Positions 1-9,276 of a stretch of 64,000 bases of DNA are shown one piece after another. The notes under the pieces are model-generated. The model had not been told where the DNA came from. It was given only the letters and a program-made list of their open reading frames with translations, and ran no database searches. This DNA is from Muribaculum sp. (GTDB lineage: Bacteria; Bacillota; Clostridia; Lachnospirales; Lachnospiraceae): positions 1 through 64,000 of the forward strand of contig JAMPGV010000002.1 in assembly GCA_023663735.1 (NCBI GenBank). The letters are read 5' to 3'. Position numbers and translations under genes: made by a program. Positions within the stretch are counted from its first letter, which is position 1. Each line of letters begins with the position of its first letter.

Positions 1-2
1 AT

Positions 3-31
3 AGAATACCATGGATGTCCGCATTTGTCAA
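3..31 (-). promoter_or_regulatory. sigma-A promoter reading off the left edge
   Basis: On the minus strand TTGACA (26-31) and TATTCT (3-8) are separated by 17 bp. This is the downstream one of two tandem promoters and would drive a gene to the left of the window. Confidence 0.6.
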
Positions 32-122
32 CAGCTTTTGGGAAATATTTTAGAACATTTCGTCCCTTTTGCGCGAAATTTCCCGCTCTCCAAAACGCTG
101 CGTCTCTTCGACAGCAAAATCG

Positions 123-151
123 AGTATAGCACTGTCTTTTCCGCTTGTCAA
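123..151 (-). promoter_or_regulatory. sigma-A promoter, upstream one of a tandem pair
   Basis: The minus strand carries TTGACA (146-151), a 17-bp spacer and TATACT (123-128), close to perfect sigma-A consensus. With the promoter at 3-31 it suggests a strongly expressed gene beyond the left edge. The rest of 1-174 shows no convincing gene. Confidence 0.65.
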
Positions 152-174
152 CATCTAAACTTCAATTTTTACCA

Positions 175-894
175 TCATAAAAGCCGAATCGTATAGGTCT
201 CTGACCCGTCTTTTAGATTTAATGTAAGAGCGTCTACTGCGCCGGCCTTCTCCGCCTCAACCTCGGCCAGAAGGACGAGTTCCTGCGTTTCTCCGTCAGA
301 TAAATCCCCCGAATAAGTCAAGAGGTCGTTTTCAAGCATTGTCGTCAGCACATTCCGGGAGTAATCCCCGTTCACCGTGACGCGGCAAAGATTCTGCGGA
401 TCCAGCAGATCGATCTTCTGCTCCGTTCCCGATGCGTTCCGCAAGGTAAACCGCAGAATCAAAAGCTGTTTCCCATCGGACGCCTCCACAGCCAGATACT
501 GCTTCCCGCTATAATTTGCCGCCAGATCACACCCGTCATAAACCAGATCCACTCCCTCCGGTAGTTTTAGGCAGCTGCCAAGGCTCTCCGCCGTCAGCTC
601 TTCCGCCTCGCTCCTGTCAACAATAGGCGTCTCCTGAACTGCTTGCTCCGGCGGCTGTTCAGGCGCAGGTTCCGGCTGTACTGCCACAGGCTCCTCCGGC
701 TTCTCCGCCTCCTCCTGAACCTGCGAGAGGTCTACCAGACGGCTTCTTGCCGCCGCGTCATACTTTAATAATGTAATTGCCGCATATTCCCCTATGGCCT
801 CTGCCTCCGCATCCGACATCTCAGGCATCACGTCTCCACATCCGGCCAACAATAAGGCAGACAGGCAGACAGCTGCGATTTTTCTCCTTTTCAT
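175..894 (-). CDS. putative lipoprotein of unknown function
   Basis: This 239-residue protein begins with a lysine/arginine-rich signal peptide and a lipobox (LLAGC, Cys19), so it is probably anchored to the outer face of the membrane. Residues of about 65-100 form a low-complexity linker rich in Glu, Pro and Gln. The remaining ~140 residues look like a compact beta-rich domain resembling DUF4352/DUF5105-type extracellular domains, but I cannot assign a family. It is the last gene of a minus-strand run after the DUF2339-like gene, 30 bp downstream of it. Its function is unknown; a role at the cell envelope is inferred from the lipobox only. Confidence 0.75.
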   Translation of the reverse strand: MKRRKIAAVCLSALLLAGCGDVMPEMSDAEAEAIGEYAAITLLKYDAAARSRLVDLSQVQEEAEKPEEPVAVQPEPAPEQPPEQAVQETPIVDRSEAEELTAESLGSCLKLPEGVDLVYDGCDLAANYSGKQYLAVEASDGKQLLILRFTLRNASGTEQKIDLLDPQNLCRVTVNGDYSRNVLTTMLENDLLTYSGDLSDGETQELVLLAEVEAEKAGAVDALTLNLKDGSETYTIRLL

Positions 895-924
895 CTCAAC
901 TTCCTCCTTCTCAAAAGCACTCCT

Positions 925-3273
925 CTATTTTAAAATTGCATTGTTTTCATTCATCGTTCCGGCGGATCCCCCGTCCCCAATGCGTTCCGCCATGGCTTGA
1001 TTCCGATATTTTTTCTCCTGCCCATGTTCCAGAAGCATATAAATCGTGGCAATTATCAAGGCAATCACGCCCACCACAAAGAACAGGATCGTTTTCTGCA
1101 GCACATTGGCTCCCATAAAATCATACAATACCAGCTTCGCACAAATCCCCAGTGAAAGTACCAATCCATAAATTCTCACGGATTTCTTTTGGATGGCAAA
1201 TCCCATTCCCACACCGATCAGGGCAACTGCCATCAACAGGATGCTGTTCACAATCGGATAGTCCGTCCGCACAACCAATCCCATATACGTGAGAAAACCC
1301 ATGAACAACAACTGTTTGTGCTTGAGATCCAGCTGATATTTTTTCTGAAAACAGACGACAAAAACGGCCACTCCAAAAATCAGCATACAAAGATAAGTGA
1401 GATACGCGTTTTGATATACCGGATTGATGAGGAACAAATAAGCAACCGCCTGCCCTCCCAACGTAAACGCGTTAAAACACAAAATCCCTTTTTCGCTGCC
1501 CCGCCATCTTTTCACATTGTTAAACAACAACATAGCCACAAACAGAATGCCCACAAACACCGGAAGCCTCAAAACGGACAACATATGGTTCGCGGCGTAG
1601 AACGCAATGGTAAACGCAAGGGATAACTGAAAATAAACATGCCAGTAATTCAGGCAGAGTACGCTCAACAGCAAACCAACCGCCAGCGGAACCGCGGATG
1701 CTTCTTTCCAGCCCAACGCCACATACAGACAGGCACAGAGAGTAACCGCCGCGTCGCTCCCATATAAAAAGGGCTTCTTGGCAAAAGAAAGCATTTTGGA
1801 GGCCGCCAGCGCCGCCAACAGGAAAATTGCCTTCTCCCAGCTGTTTCCATGTCCCAGATGAATCACCGCCGTCAGGCAGAGGAGCAGATACCATCCCAGC
1901 CACTTCTCCTGCCTATGCCGAAGCGCCGCTACGGGGATCAGACAGAACAAAACTACCACGGCGGAACACAGCACTCGATTGAAAAGATAGGGATCCCCGA
2001 ACCATTCCACCCACGATGACGCAGTGTAAAAATCCGTAGCCAGAAACGCCAGCGCCATATACGCTTGAATCGAGACTCCGTATGCCACACAGATCCCCAC
2101 ATGATCGCTCATAGGGCCGCCGGGCGTCTGCCGTTCCTGCCATCTCACCTGCGCGACAAAAATCAGCTGCATCACCAGAAGGGATACTGCCAAAAACAGC
2201 GGCCTCTGCCAGAGTTGCTGCCGCCAGACGGCGTCCGAAACGCCGATCAGTTTCCCCGGACCCTGCGCCCAAGAGAAATACGCAATGAATGTGAACGCCG
2301 TATTCAGCGCCATATGCGTCACATGGATGCCCGTGTGCGATTTCCGGACAGGTACCGCCAGACACATGACATTCACAAGCAGAGCCATGACGGCGGCGGT
2401 GGCAAATTCCGTCAGCGACAATCCGTTGCCAAGCACTTCACTGCCCGGCACAAGCAAAATACACACATAGGTGGCGATCATGCCCAGAATCCGGTAGGCA
2501 GCGGCATCCCGTTTGCGGCTGAGAAGCAGAACTGCCAGCGTGATCAAAAGCGTCAGTCCAAGCGCCGCCCACTGATTAAAATTATGCAGAATCAAATAAT
2601 TGATCAGCGTCGAAATATACAGCCCGCCCATGCCGATGGCCGAAAAGGTCATTCCCAGCCCCGGCCATCTGCGATACAAAAGCAGTTCCGACAACAACAT
2701 GACCGCAAGGCATACCGCATAGAGCATCAGCCCCTTGGTAAGTCCCTCCATAAAATACATGCCCAGAAGCACCATTGCCGTCAAGATGAACGCCGCTCCC
2801 ACAATACTCAACACGGAAACGCCGACGATATATTCCGCGCTGTGTTTTCTCTTGGTTTCCCCGCGGGGAGCCGCCTGCACATAAATCTGAGGCGCAGGCT
2901 GCGGCACCTTCTGCTCCTGCGGTGCGGCCTGTACTGGCTCTTCCGGTGCGGGCTGCGGCATTGTCTGCTCCTGCACCGCGGCCTGTACCGGCTCTTCTGG
3001 CGCAGGCTGCGGCATCACCTGTCCCTGCGCCGCCCGCATCCGCAGATTACTTTCATACAGTCGGACGTTCCGGTCCAACTCTTCCGTCAGGGCAGAAATC
3101 TGCTGTTCCTGTTGATTCAGCCGCCCTTTCAGCTGTCTCAGGTACACCGTAAAATCCGCATCTTGAGAAGACCGCATCAAACCGTCCACGCGCATATGAA
3201 GACTTTTCAGCCGATCCTCATCCGGACCCTGCCGGACGCTCCTCTGCTGTTCTTCCAACTGATTAAAATACAT
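925..3273 (-). CDS. DUF2339-like polytopic membrane protein
   Basis: The 782-residue product has an N-terminal coiled-coil stretch (about 1-85), a Pro/Gln/Ala-rich linker (about 88-140) and then some twenty hydrophobic segments to near the C-terminus. This order (coiled coil, linker, very many membrane helices) matches the DUF2339 family of predicted membrane proteins, whose function is unknown. The linker contains three consecutive copies of a ~16-residue unit of the type PQPAPEEPVQAA. The gene lies 51 bp downstream of hflX and precedes a lipoprotein gene, so the three may share a transcript. The family call rests on architecture and composition, not on a search. Confidence 0.7.
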   Translation of the reverse strand: MYFNQLEEQQRSVRQGPDEDRLKSLHMRVDGLMRSSQDADFTVYLRQLKGRLNQQEQQISALTEELDRNVRLYESNLRMRAAQGQVMPQPAPEEPVQAAVQEQTMPQPAPEEPVQAAPQEQKVPQPAPQIYVQAAPRGETKRKHSAEYIVGVSVLSIVGAAFILTAMVLLGMYFMEGLTKGLMLYAVCLAVMLLSELLLYRRWPGLGMTFSAIGMGGLYISTLINYLILHNFNQWAALGLTLLITLAVLLLSRKRDAAAYRILGMIATYVCILLVPGSEVLGNGLSLTEFATAAVMALLVNVMCLAVPVRKSHTGIHVTHMALNTAFTFIAYFSWAQGPGKLIGVSDAVWRQQLWQRPLFLAVSLLVMQLIFVAQVRWQERQTPGGPMSDHVGICVAYGVSIQAYMALAFLATDFYTASSWVEWFGDPYLFNRVLCSAVVVLFCLIPVAALRHRQEKWLGWYLLLCLTAVIHLGHGNSWEKAIFLLAALAASKMLSFAKKPFLYGSDAAVTLCACLYVALGWKEASAVPLAVGLLLSVLCLNYWHVYFQLSLAFTIAFYAANHMLSVLRLPVFVGILFVAMLLFNNVKRWRGSEKGILCFNAFTLGGQAVAYLFLINPVYQNAYLTYLCMLIFGVAVFVVCFQKKYQLDLKHKQLLFMGFLTYMGLVVRTDYPIVNSILLMAVALIGVGMGFAIQKKSVRIYGLVLSLGICAKLVLYDFMGANVLQKTILFFVVGVIALIIATIYMLLEHGQEKKYRNQAMAERIGDGGSAGTMNENNAILK

Positions 3274-3324
3274 TTCCCATCCTCCGTATCTTCCGAAATC
3301 CGCCGTCCGGACTCCGAAGCCTCG

Positions 3325-4668
3325 TCAACGCCGCTCCCGCGCGATCCTTTCGGAAGCCGCAAACCGCTCATATTTAGCCGCCTCCCGCGCCGGACAGCGC
3401 GCTTTTAAGTAAATGCCGTCCGCCCGGTATTCTCTCTGCCAAACCACCGCCCGTTCCATCAGCTCGGACAGGATCTGCCCCTGTGTATAAGGCAGGACAA
3501 ACGCACAGTCGCGATAGTTCTCGAACAGTCTGCGCTCAATCAGTTCCGCAAGCTCCCGGATCCCGATTCCCGCTCCCGCCGCCATATAAATGCTGTCCTT
3601 CTTTACCCGGGGAAGCGCGTCCATCTGACATCTGTCCGCTTTATTATACACTATAATCTGCGGAATGTCTCCTATTTCTAATTCTTTTAATGTCTCTTTT
3701 GTCGTTTCCATCTGCTGCCTGTAATGCTCATCGGATACATCCACCACATGCAGCAGCAGATCGGCATACCGCACTTCCTCCAACGTGGAGCGGAACGCCT
3801 TGATCAAGCCATGGGGCAGTTTATGGAGAAAGCCGACCGTATCCGCCAGCAAGAAAGGCTGTCCGCTCTCCGGCTCGATACTGCGCACGCTGGTCTCCAG
3901 CGTGGCAAAGAGCATGTCCTCCTCCAGCACCTGTTTGTCCGGCGACTTCCCGAACTCTGCCAGCATCCGGTTCAGTATGGTGGATTTGCCTGCATTGGTG
4001 TATCCCACCAGCGCCACCTGCGGAATGCGGGACGCGCCGCGCTTTTTACGCTGCGTCTCCCGGGCGCGGGCCACCGTGTCCAGCTCCTTTTTCAGCTCTG
4101 CGATGCGGTGTTCAATCTTGCGCCGATCCAGCTCCAGTTGTTTCTCCCCGGCGCCCTTGCTGCTCATGCTTCCTCCCGCGCCGCCCTGTCTGCTCAGAGA
4201 CTCCCGCATCCCCACAAGCCTCGGCAGCATGTACTGAAGCCTTGCCATCTCCACCTGTATTTTGGCCTCTCCCGTGCGGGCGCGCAGGGCAAAAATATCG
4301 AGAATCAGATTGGTTCTGTCCATAATCGGCAATTCCAGCGCCTCCGTCAGATTCCGAATCTGGGAGGGCGACAGCGTATTGTCAAAAAGAATCTCCTCCG
4401 CCCCGCATTCTCCGGCATATTCCCGCACTTCTTCCACTTTTCCCGTTCCGATATAAAACGCTTTGTTCACCTGCCCCATCCGCTGGGTGATGATCCCTGC
4501 CGCCTGTCTGCCTCCGGCCTCCGCCAGACTCTGCAGTTCCCGCATGGAGCGGTCAAAATCCGGCTCTTCGCCGGTGTCCACTCCCACTAGCAGCACTCTT
4601 TTGGGGGAATTTATTTTGGGGGAATTCTTTTCCGCATTATTTGCCAACTCCAACAACCGCCCCTCCAC
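3325..4668 (-). CDS. hflX: GTPase HflX
   Basis: HflX is a ribosome-associated GTPase that can split stalled or stress-hibernating 70S ribosomes. The 447-residue length fits the family. It has the N-terminal HflX domain (about 25-185), a helical linker with the conserved SxQGGxGG segment near 160-167, then the G domain with P-loop GYTNAGKST (222-230), switch motif DTVGF and NKAD. The extreme N-terminus carries a 15-nt in-frame duplication giving NSPKINSPK. The gene follows the sensor kinase gene by 6 bp, so it may be cotranscribed with the two-component system. Confidence 0.93.
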   Translation of the reverse strand: MEGRLLELANNAEKNSPKINSPKRVLLVGVDTGEEPDFDRSMRELQSLAEAGGRQAAGIITQRMGQVNKAFYIGTGKVEEVREYAGECGAEEILFDNTLSPSQIRNLTEALELPIMDRTNLILDIFALRARTGEAKIQVEMARLQYMLPRLVGMRESLSRQGGAGGSMSSKGAGEKQLELDRRKIEHRIAELKKELDTVARARETQRKKRGASRIPQVALVGYTNAGKSTILNRMLAEFGKSPDKQVLEEDMLFATLETSVRSIEPESGQPFLLADTVGFLHKLPHGLIKAFRSTLEEVRYADLLLHVVDVSDEHYRQQMETTKETLKELEIGDIPQIIVYNKADRCQMDALPRVKKDSIYMAAGAGIGIRELAELIERRLFENYRDCAFVLPYTQGQILSELMERAVVWQREYRADGIYLKARCPAREAAKYERFAASERIARERR

Positions 4669-4674
4669 CGTCCT

Positions 4675-6180
4675 TCACTCCTGCACCGTCTCCAGCGTAA
4701 ACCAGAACCACACGCCGCCCTCCCGGTTCTCCACTCCATATTCCTGATGCATGGAATCCAGAGCGGCTTTCACGATGGAGAGTCCGACGCCGCTGCCGCC
4801 GTATGATCTTGTGCGCGCCTTGTCCACCTTATAGAATTTCTCCCAGAGATGGGGGAGCGCTTCCTCCGGTATGGGAGAACCGGTGTTGAACACGCCCACC
4901 CTCACCCTGCCGGATTCCTGTTCCAATCCGATCTCTATCACCTTTTCTCCCTCACAGTGATGGACCGCATTGCTGAAATAATTCATGAATACTTCTTCCA
5001 CCTTGAACTCGTCCGCCCAGACATATACGGACTCGTAATCCTCCATCCGCACTTCTATCCCCTGCTGCTGCGTCAGGATTCTGGCCGACTGGATATAATT
5101 CCGGATCAATGTCACCAGATCAAAACGCTCCATGCTGACCGCGTCGTTGCCAAATTCCATCTGGTTTAACGTCAGCAGACGTTTGACCAGCGCGTTCATT
5201 CTGGCCGCCTCGTCCACGATGACCTCACAGTAATACCGTCTGCTCTCCTCGTCGTCGTTCACCCCCTCCGACAGCCCTTCCGCATAGCCCTGAATCAAGG
5301 CGATAGGGGTCTTTAACTCATGGGAGACATTGGCCAGAAATTCTTTCCGCATCTCGTCGATCTGCTCGCGCTTCTCAATGTCGCGCTTCAGCTCATTGTT
5401 CGCAGTCTTAAGTTCCGATATGGAACGCTCCAGCGAGGCGGAGAGTTCGTTGATATTTTCCCCCAGCATATCAATCTCATCGTAAAACCGGGAAGTCCGG
5501 TGTCTCTTGCTCCCGTATTTCGCCTCGAAATCCAGATGCACCATGCGGCCGGAAATATAGGAGAGCTGTGCGATGGGTCTGGTAATGCGGCAGGATACCG
5601 CCCAGATCACGATACCGCCCAACAGCGCGCCTCCCGCCCCCACATAGCCCATCAGCCGGGTGGCCATGTCCGCGCTCTCCCGGATGCTCTCAAGGGGCGT
5701 CTGCATGATAAAAGAGATGCCGGAGGTCAGCCTGCCATACATCTCCAGATACTCCCCCGCTCCCTGTCCGGTAATCTGCACCCGGTAGTCCGCTCCGTCC
5801 TCCAGAATCTCCACATCCTCGTGTTCATAGCCGAAAATATATCCGTACATTCTGGCTTCCAGCTGCCGTCCGCCGTTTTGGGACACATATTTGATCTGGG
5901 AGTCCACATCCATGATACAGACCGTGATATTATAATTCCGGCAGACCATCTCCAGTTCTCTCACAAAAGATTCCGTCTCATAATTGTCCTGCTCCGCCGC
6001 CCTGCGGATCGTCTCGTAGGCGTCCAAAATGATCCTCTGCTTCTTCCGGATGTAATATTCCTCCAGAAACAGCGTGTTCAACACCCAGCAGAGCATGATC
6101 ACTCCCACCGTCAGGGCGATGAAGATCAGCGCGAACTGAATGCGGATGGAAAACCTTTTTCTCTTTCCTGCCATCGTCAT
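4675..6180 (-). CDS. membrane sensor histidine kinase
   Basis: This 501-residue kinase has a first membrane helix at about 15-39, an extracytoplasmic sensor region (about 40-175), a second helix at about 178-197, a HAMP domain, and a HisKA domain with the phospho-acceptor His287 in NVSHELKTP. An HATPase_c domain with F-box and GxGxG-like motifs (WEKFYKVD, GGSGVGLSIV) completes it. It would autophosphorylate on an unknown envelope signal and pass phosphate to the adjacent response regulator. Its start overlaps the regulator stop by 4 bp (ATGA), indicating translational coupling. The input signal cannot be read from the sequence. Confidence 0.92.
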   Translation of the reverse strand: MTMAGKRKRFSIRIQFALIFIALTVGVIMLCWVLNTLFLEEYYIRKKQRIILDAYETIRRAAEQDNYETESFVRELEMVCRNYNITVCIMDVDSQIKYVSQNGGRQLEARMYGYIFGYEHEDVEILEDGADYRVQITGQGAGEYLEMYGRLTSGISFIMQTPLESIRESADMATRLMGYVGAGGALLGGIVIWAVSCRITRPIAQLSYISGRMVHLDFEAKYGSKRHRTSRFYDEIDMLGENINELSASLERSISELKTANNELKRDIEKREQIDEMRKEFLANVSHELKTPIALIQGYAEGLSEGVNDDEESRRYYCEVIVDEAARMNALVKRLLTLNQMEFGNDAVSMERFDLVTLIRNYIQSARILTQQQGIEVRMEDYESVYVWADEFKVEEVFMNYFSNAVHHCEGEKVIEIGLEQESGRVRVGVFNTGSPIPEEALPHLWEKFYKVDKARTRSYGGSGVGLSIVKAALDSMHQEYGVENREGGVWFWFTLETVQE

Positions 6181-6857
6181 TCCTCTTCGCTGAATTTATA
6201 GCCGATGCCCCAAACCGTCTTGATCAACTCCCCTTTGGAACCCAGTTTGCTCCGGAGTTTTTTCACATGGGTATCGATGGTGCGGGCGTCTCCGAAATAG
6301 TCGTAGTTCCACACATGGTTCAGGATCTTCTCCCTCGAGAGGGCAAGCCCCCGGTTCTCCATAAAATATGTCAGAAGCTCGAACTCTTTGTAGCTTAACT
6401 CCACTTCCTGCCCGTCTATGGTCACACGGTGCGCGCCTTTGTCCAGCGCAATGCCCCCGCAGGACACAAGTTCCCCTTTCTCCTTCTGGCCGCTGCGGCG
6501 CAGGATCGCCTCCACCCGCGCCACCAGAATCTTGGGGCTGAAAGGTTTTGCGATATATTCGTCCACGCCCAGCTTAAACCCCTGCAGCTCATCCCGCTCG
6601 TCGCCTCTGGCCGTGAGCATGATAATCGGCACCTTAGAACAGGCCCGGACCTCCCGGCACACCTGAAATCCGTCCATCTTCGGCATCATCACGTCCAGAA
6701 TCATAAGCGCGATGTCCTTCTCCCGGTAAAACAGATCCAGCGCCTGCTCGCCGTCTGCCGCCTCCAGCACTTCATAATTGCTGCGCGTCAGAAAATCCGA
6801 AACCAGCTTGCGCATTCTGCTCTCGTCGTCCACCACCAAAATTTTTAGTCTGTCCAT
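6177..6857 (-). CDS. OmpR/PhoB-family response regulator
   Basis: The 226-residue protein has a receiver domain with the acidic pocket Asp10-Asp11, phospho-acceptor Asp55 (LMILDVMMPKMDG) and conserved Lys in KPFSP. A winged-helix DNA-binding domain follows (WNYDYFGDARTIDTHVKKLR). I chose the internal ATG at 6857 over the longer frame because a GGGAGC-type ribosome binding site sits just upstream and the usual receiver start follows directly. It pairs with the kinase encoded by the overlapping next gene. Two TCATGCATG boxes upstream (6878-6911) are candidate autoregulatory sites. Confidence 0.92.
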   Translation of the reverse strand: MDRLKILVVDDESRMRKLVSDFLTRSNYEVLEAADGEQALDLFYREKDIALMILDVMMPKMDGFQVCREVRACSKVPIIMLTARGDERDELQGFKLGVDEYIAKPFSPKILVARVEAILRRSGQKEKGELVSCGGIALDKGAHRVTIDGQEVELSYKEFELLTYFMENRGLALSREKILNHVWNYDYFGDARTIDTHVKKLRSKLGSKGELIKTVWGIGYKFSEEE

Positions 6858-6877
6858 CCCTATAAGCTCCCATCTTG

Positions 6878-6911
6878 TCATGCATGAATCCCTTTCATCC
6901 TATCATGCATG
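6878..6911. promoter_or_regulatory. pair of TCATGCATG boxes
   Basis: Identical 9-bp boxes TCATGCATG occur at 6878-6886 and 6903-6911, 25 bp apart, just upstream of the response regulator gene. Each contains the palindrome CATGCATG. They could be binding sites for the regulator or another factor; this is inference from position and repetition. Confidence 0.3.
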
Positions 6912-6938
6912 TTTGTCCAAAATGTGAAAACTATGCCG

Positions 6939-7520
6939 TCAATTTGCGTTTAATTCCTGCTCCAGCAGACGCTCCTGCGCCCGGACCGCCTGTTCCCGCT
7001 CCGTAAGCTCCTGTTCCCACGACGCGTAACGGTTCGTCAGCGCCCGCTCGTAATTGAGGATATTGGGCTGACTGGCGTTCAGCGCGATGACGAACATGGC
7101 GATCAGCGCCGCCGCCAGTCCGATATTGAGTACGACGGAAATCCACAGCGCCGGGGATTTTTTCTCCTGCTGCGGCGCGGGTTTCACCCGGCTGCGAGCC
7201 GGGCTGCTCTTCTCCCGAAATTCGTTCTCAAACGTAATATACAGCGGAATGGCCGCCACCTCGTCCGCGTCAATATTCGGCTGATTGATCAGATAGCGCT
7301 GCAGGCTCTTTAAAAAGAACAAGCCTACCGGAGACTTGAAAATCCGCTCGTCGATGGCCTTCTTGTAAATGCGCAGAATATTTTCCGGATCATTATAGTC
7401 AAGGCGCGCGTTCAGATATTCCACCTTCCGGTGTTCGTTCTCCGCAAGCGCCGCATCCTCCTCCAGCTGAAAAGAATACCCTTCTGCAATGTATCTGCCG
7501 GAATCGCGTGTATCTTCCAC
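6939..7520 (-). CDS. single-span membrane protein of unknown function
   Basis: The frame is open from 7541, but the best start is GTG at 7520. An AGGAGGG ribosome binding site (7528-7534) sits 7 nt before it, while the ATG at 7541 lies only a few bases from the predicted transcription start. The 193-residue product has a soluble N-terminal half, one membrane helix at about residues 123-145 (numbered from GTG) and a charged C-terminal helix that could form a coiled coil. I recognise no family. It precedes the two-component genes by 81 bp and could belong to the same unit. Confidence 0.65.
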   Translation of the reverse strand: MEDTRDSGRYIAEGYSFQLEEDAALAENEHRKVEYLNARLDYNDPENILRIYKKAIDERIFKSPVGLFFLKSLQRYLINQPNIDADEVAAIPLYITFENEFREKSSPARSRVKPAPQQEKKSPALWISVVLNIGLAAALIAMFVIALNASQPNILNYERALTNRYASWEQELTEREQAVRAQERLLEQELNAN

Positions 7521-7552
7521 CCCGCATCCCTCCTGTCCCATCGTTTTTCTCT

Positions 7553-7581
7553 ATTCTAGCACAGATAAAAACGGAACACAA
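7553..7581 (-). promoter_or_regulatory. sigma-A promoter with extended -10
   Basis: On the minus strand TTGTGT (7576-7581), 17 bp, then TAGAAT (7553-7558) preceded by TGC, an extended -10. It would serve the membrane protein and two-component genes. It lies in the 82-bp gap after the cobalamin locus, where no strong terminator is visible. Confidence 0.45.
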
Positions 7582-7623
7582 ACAAAAACAAAGAAAATTA
7601 AACGAGCTGTGAGGAAAGAGGCT

Positions 7624-7863
7624 TCAGCGCTCTTTCAACAGGCGGATGATGTCGTCATAGTGTTCGGGCTGGTGGGGAAAAGTGCAGTCCGTGCAGATTT
7701 TTAAGGGCTTCCCGTCCTTCTCCGCAAACCTCGGGCTGCCCGGACACTGTTCCCGCAGATAAAACGGGCAGTAACAAAACAAGCAGTTGAGCGCTTCCAA
7801 GCCCTCATGGCAGGGAAAATATTCACACGCCCTGTTCTCAAAAAAACGATACGAATGTTCCAT
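7624..7863 (-). CDS. cysteine-rich small-domain protein linked to cobalamin genes
   Basis: This 79-residue protein has eight cysteines in a pattern suggesting metal binding (CEYFPC, CLFCYCPF, C, CTDC). It resembles the cysteine-rich small domain family (PF04071) that recurs next to cobalamin biosynthesis genes; the biochemical role is not established. It is the last gene of the cobalamin locus, 12 bp after cbiA, supporting a corrinoid-related role. Zinc, iron or cobalt binding is inferred from the cysteines only. Confidence 0.72.
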   Translation of the reverse strand: MEHSYRFFENRACEYFPCHEGLEALNCLFCYCPFYLREQCPGSPRFAEKDGKPLKICTDCTFPHQPEHYDDIIRLLKER

Positions 7864-7875
7864 CCACTGGCCTCC

Positions 7876-9276
7876 TCACCCCCGCATGTTTTCTCTCCGC
7901 CAAACCGCCGCCTTCTCCACAAACGCCCGGGCAAACGCAGGGTTCGACGGATAATACAAATGCGGAAACCCCATACAGTGGGTCTCGTCCTCTATCATAC
8001 AGCAATATTCCTTTCCTGTCACGGGTTTTGACGCCACCGCGTCCTTTCCGTTCTCAGTGCTGTCATAATAGTGGAACTCATGTCCCTTGATGCGTCCTCC
8101 CTCCGGCAGAAAACGGCTCTGCACCTCCCGGAGTTCTATATATCCGAAGCGCACCGGCTTCCCGGTATCGAAACAGGTTCCGGGAAGAACTCCCGCCATC
8201 TCATGCCGGACTCCCTCCCTGTCCGCTATGGCCGCGTGCAGATACATAAATCCGCCGCACTCCGCCACCACGGGCATTCCGCGCTCTGCAGCGTCCCGGA
8301 CGGCGGCGCGCATCTTTCGGTTCGCGCTCAGTTTCCCGGCATACAGTTCCGGGTAGCCGCCGCCCAGAAGCAGGCCGCAGCAACCCGCCGGCAGCGTCTC
8401 GTCCCGCAGGAGAGAAAAGTATTTGATTTCCGCCCCGCTCTCCTCCAACAGCCAAAGATTCTCCGCATAATAAAAGCAAAACGCCTCATCCCTCGCCACG
8501 GCGATCACCGGCCTGAATCCGCCCCGCTCTCTTCCGGACACCTTGACGCTCCCCGGAATATGCAATGCGGCCGCGCCCTCCGCCATCGCCGCAATGCGCT
8601 CCACAGAGACCGTTTTCACAAATTCCTCCGCAGCCGTCCGCAGCCGCTTTTTCATCTCCTCCGCCCCGGTTTCATCGGGCAGAACCAGCCCCAGATGTCT
8701 GCTCTTTAGGGACAATTCTTCCCTCTCCGGCAGAAAGCCCGCCACCGGAAGTTCCAATTCCGTCTCGATCAGCGGTTTGACCGTGTCATAAATTTCCTTT
8801 GAAATGCGGTTCAGCAGCACGCCCCGGATCAGCCGCTCCCTGTCGTAGTCCAAGAATCCTGCGATCAGCGGCACCACCGAACGCCCCATCCCTTTTGCGT
8901 CCACCACCAGCAAGACGGGCGTCTGCGTCACCTTTGCCAGATGATAGGAGGAACCCTCCTCCCGGACGCCGCCCAGCCCGTCATAAAGCCCCATGACTCC
9001 CTCCAAAACCGCAAAGTCTTTTCCCGCCGCGGACTTCCAAAAGAGTGTTTTGACCTGTTCTTCATCCGCCAAAAAAGTGTCCAGATTTTGGGACAAAACG
9101 CCGATGACCTGTTCGTGGAACATCGGATCGATATAGTCCGGCCCGCATTTGCAGGAAACCACTTTCCGGCCTCTGTCCTTTAACACCTGCAGCAAAGCGC
9201 AGACCGCCGTGGTCTTGCCGCTCCCGCTCTTCGGCGCGGCGATCATGATGCGGTCGATCTCCAAAATATTATTCAT
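7876..9276 (-). CDS. cbiA: cobyrinic acid a,c-diamide synthase CbiA
   Basis: CbiA amidates the a and c side chains of cobyrinic acid using glutamine and ATP. The ~466-residue product starts with a dethiobiotin-synthetase-like ATPase domain (P-loop APKSGSGKTT near residue 10-20, then EGVMGLYDG) and ends with a class I glutamine amidotransferase domain (nucleophile Cys in AECGGFMYL, later GHEFHYY). I place the start at ATG 9276, which overlaps the upstream gene end by 8 bp. The longer open frame only adds a translation of the upstream tandem repeat. It lies near the end of the cobalamin locus. Confidence 0.93.
   Translation of the reverse strand: MNNILEIDRIMIAAPKSGSGKTTAVCALLQVLKDRGRKVVSCKCGPDYIDPMFHEQVIGVLSQNLDTFLADEEQVKTLFWKSAAGKDFAVLEGVMGLYDGLGGVREEGSSYHLAKVTQTPVLLVVDAKGMGRSVVPLIAGFLDYDRERLIRGVLLNRISKEIYDTVKPLIETELELPVAGFLPEREELSLKSRHLGLVLPDETGAEEMKKRLRTAAEEFVKTVSVERIAAMAEGAAALHIPGSVKVSGRERGGFRPVIAVARDEAFCFYYAENLWLLEESGAEIKYFSLLRDETLPAGCCGLLLGGGYPELYAGKLSANRKMRAAVRDAAERGMPVVAECGGFMYLHAAIADREGVRHEMAGVLPGTCFDTGKPVRFGYIELREVQSRFLPEGGRIKGHEFHYYDSTENGKDAVASKPVTGKEYCCMIEDETHCMGFPHLYYPSNPAFARAFVEKAAVWRRENMRG

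Noticed and set aside
11..196. Short plus-strand open frame of 61 codons at the left edge
   Set aside because: It overlaps two convincing minus-strand promoters, lacks a ribosome binding site and does not look like a protein.
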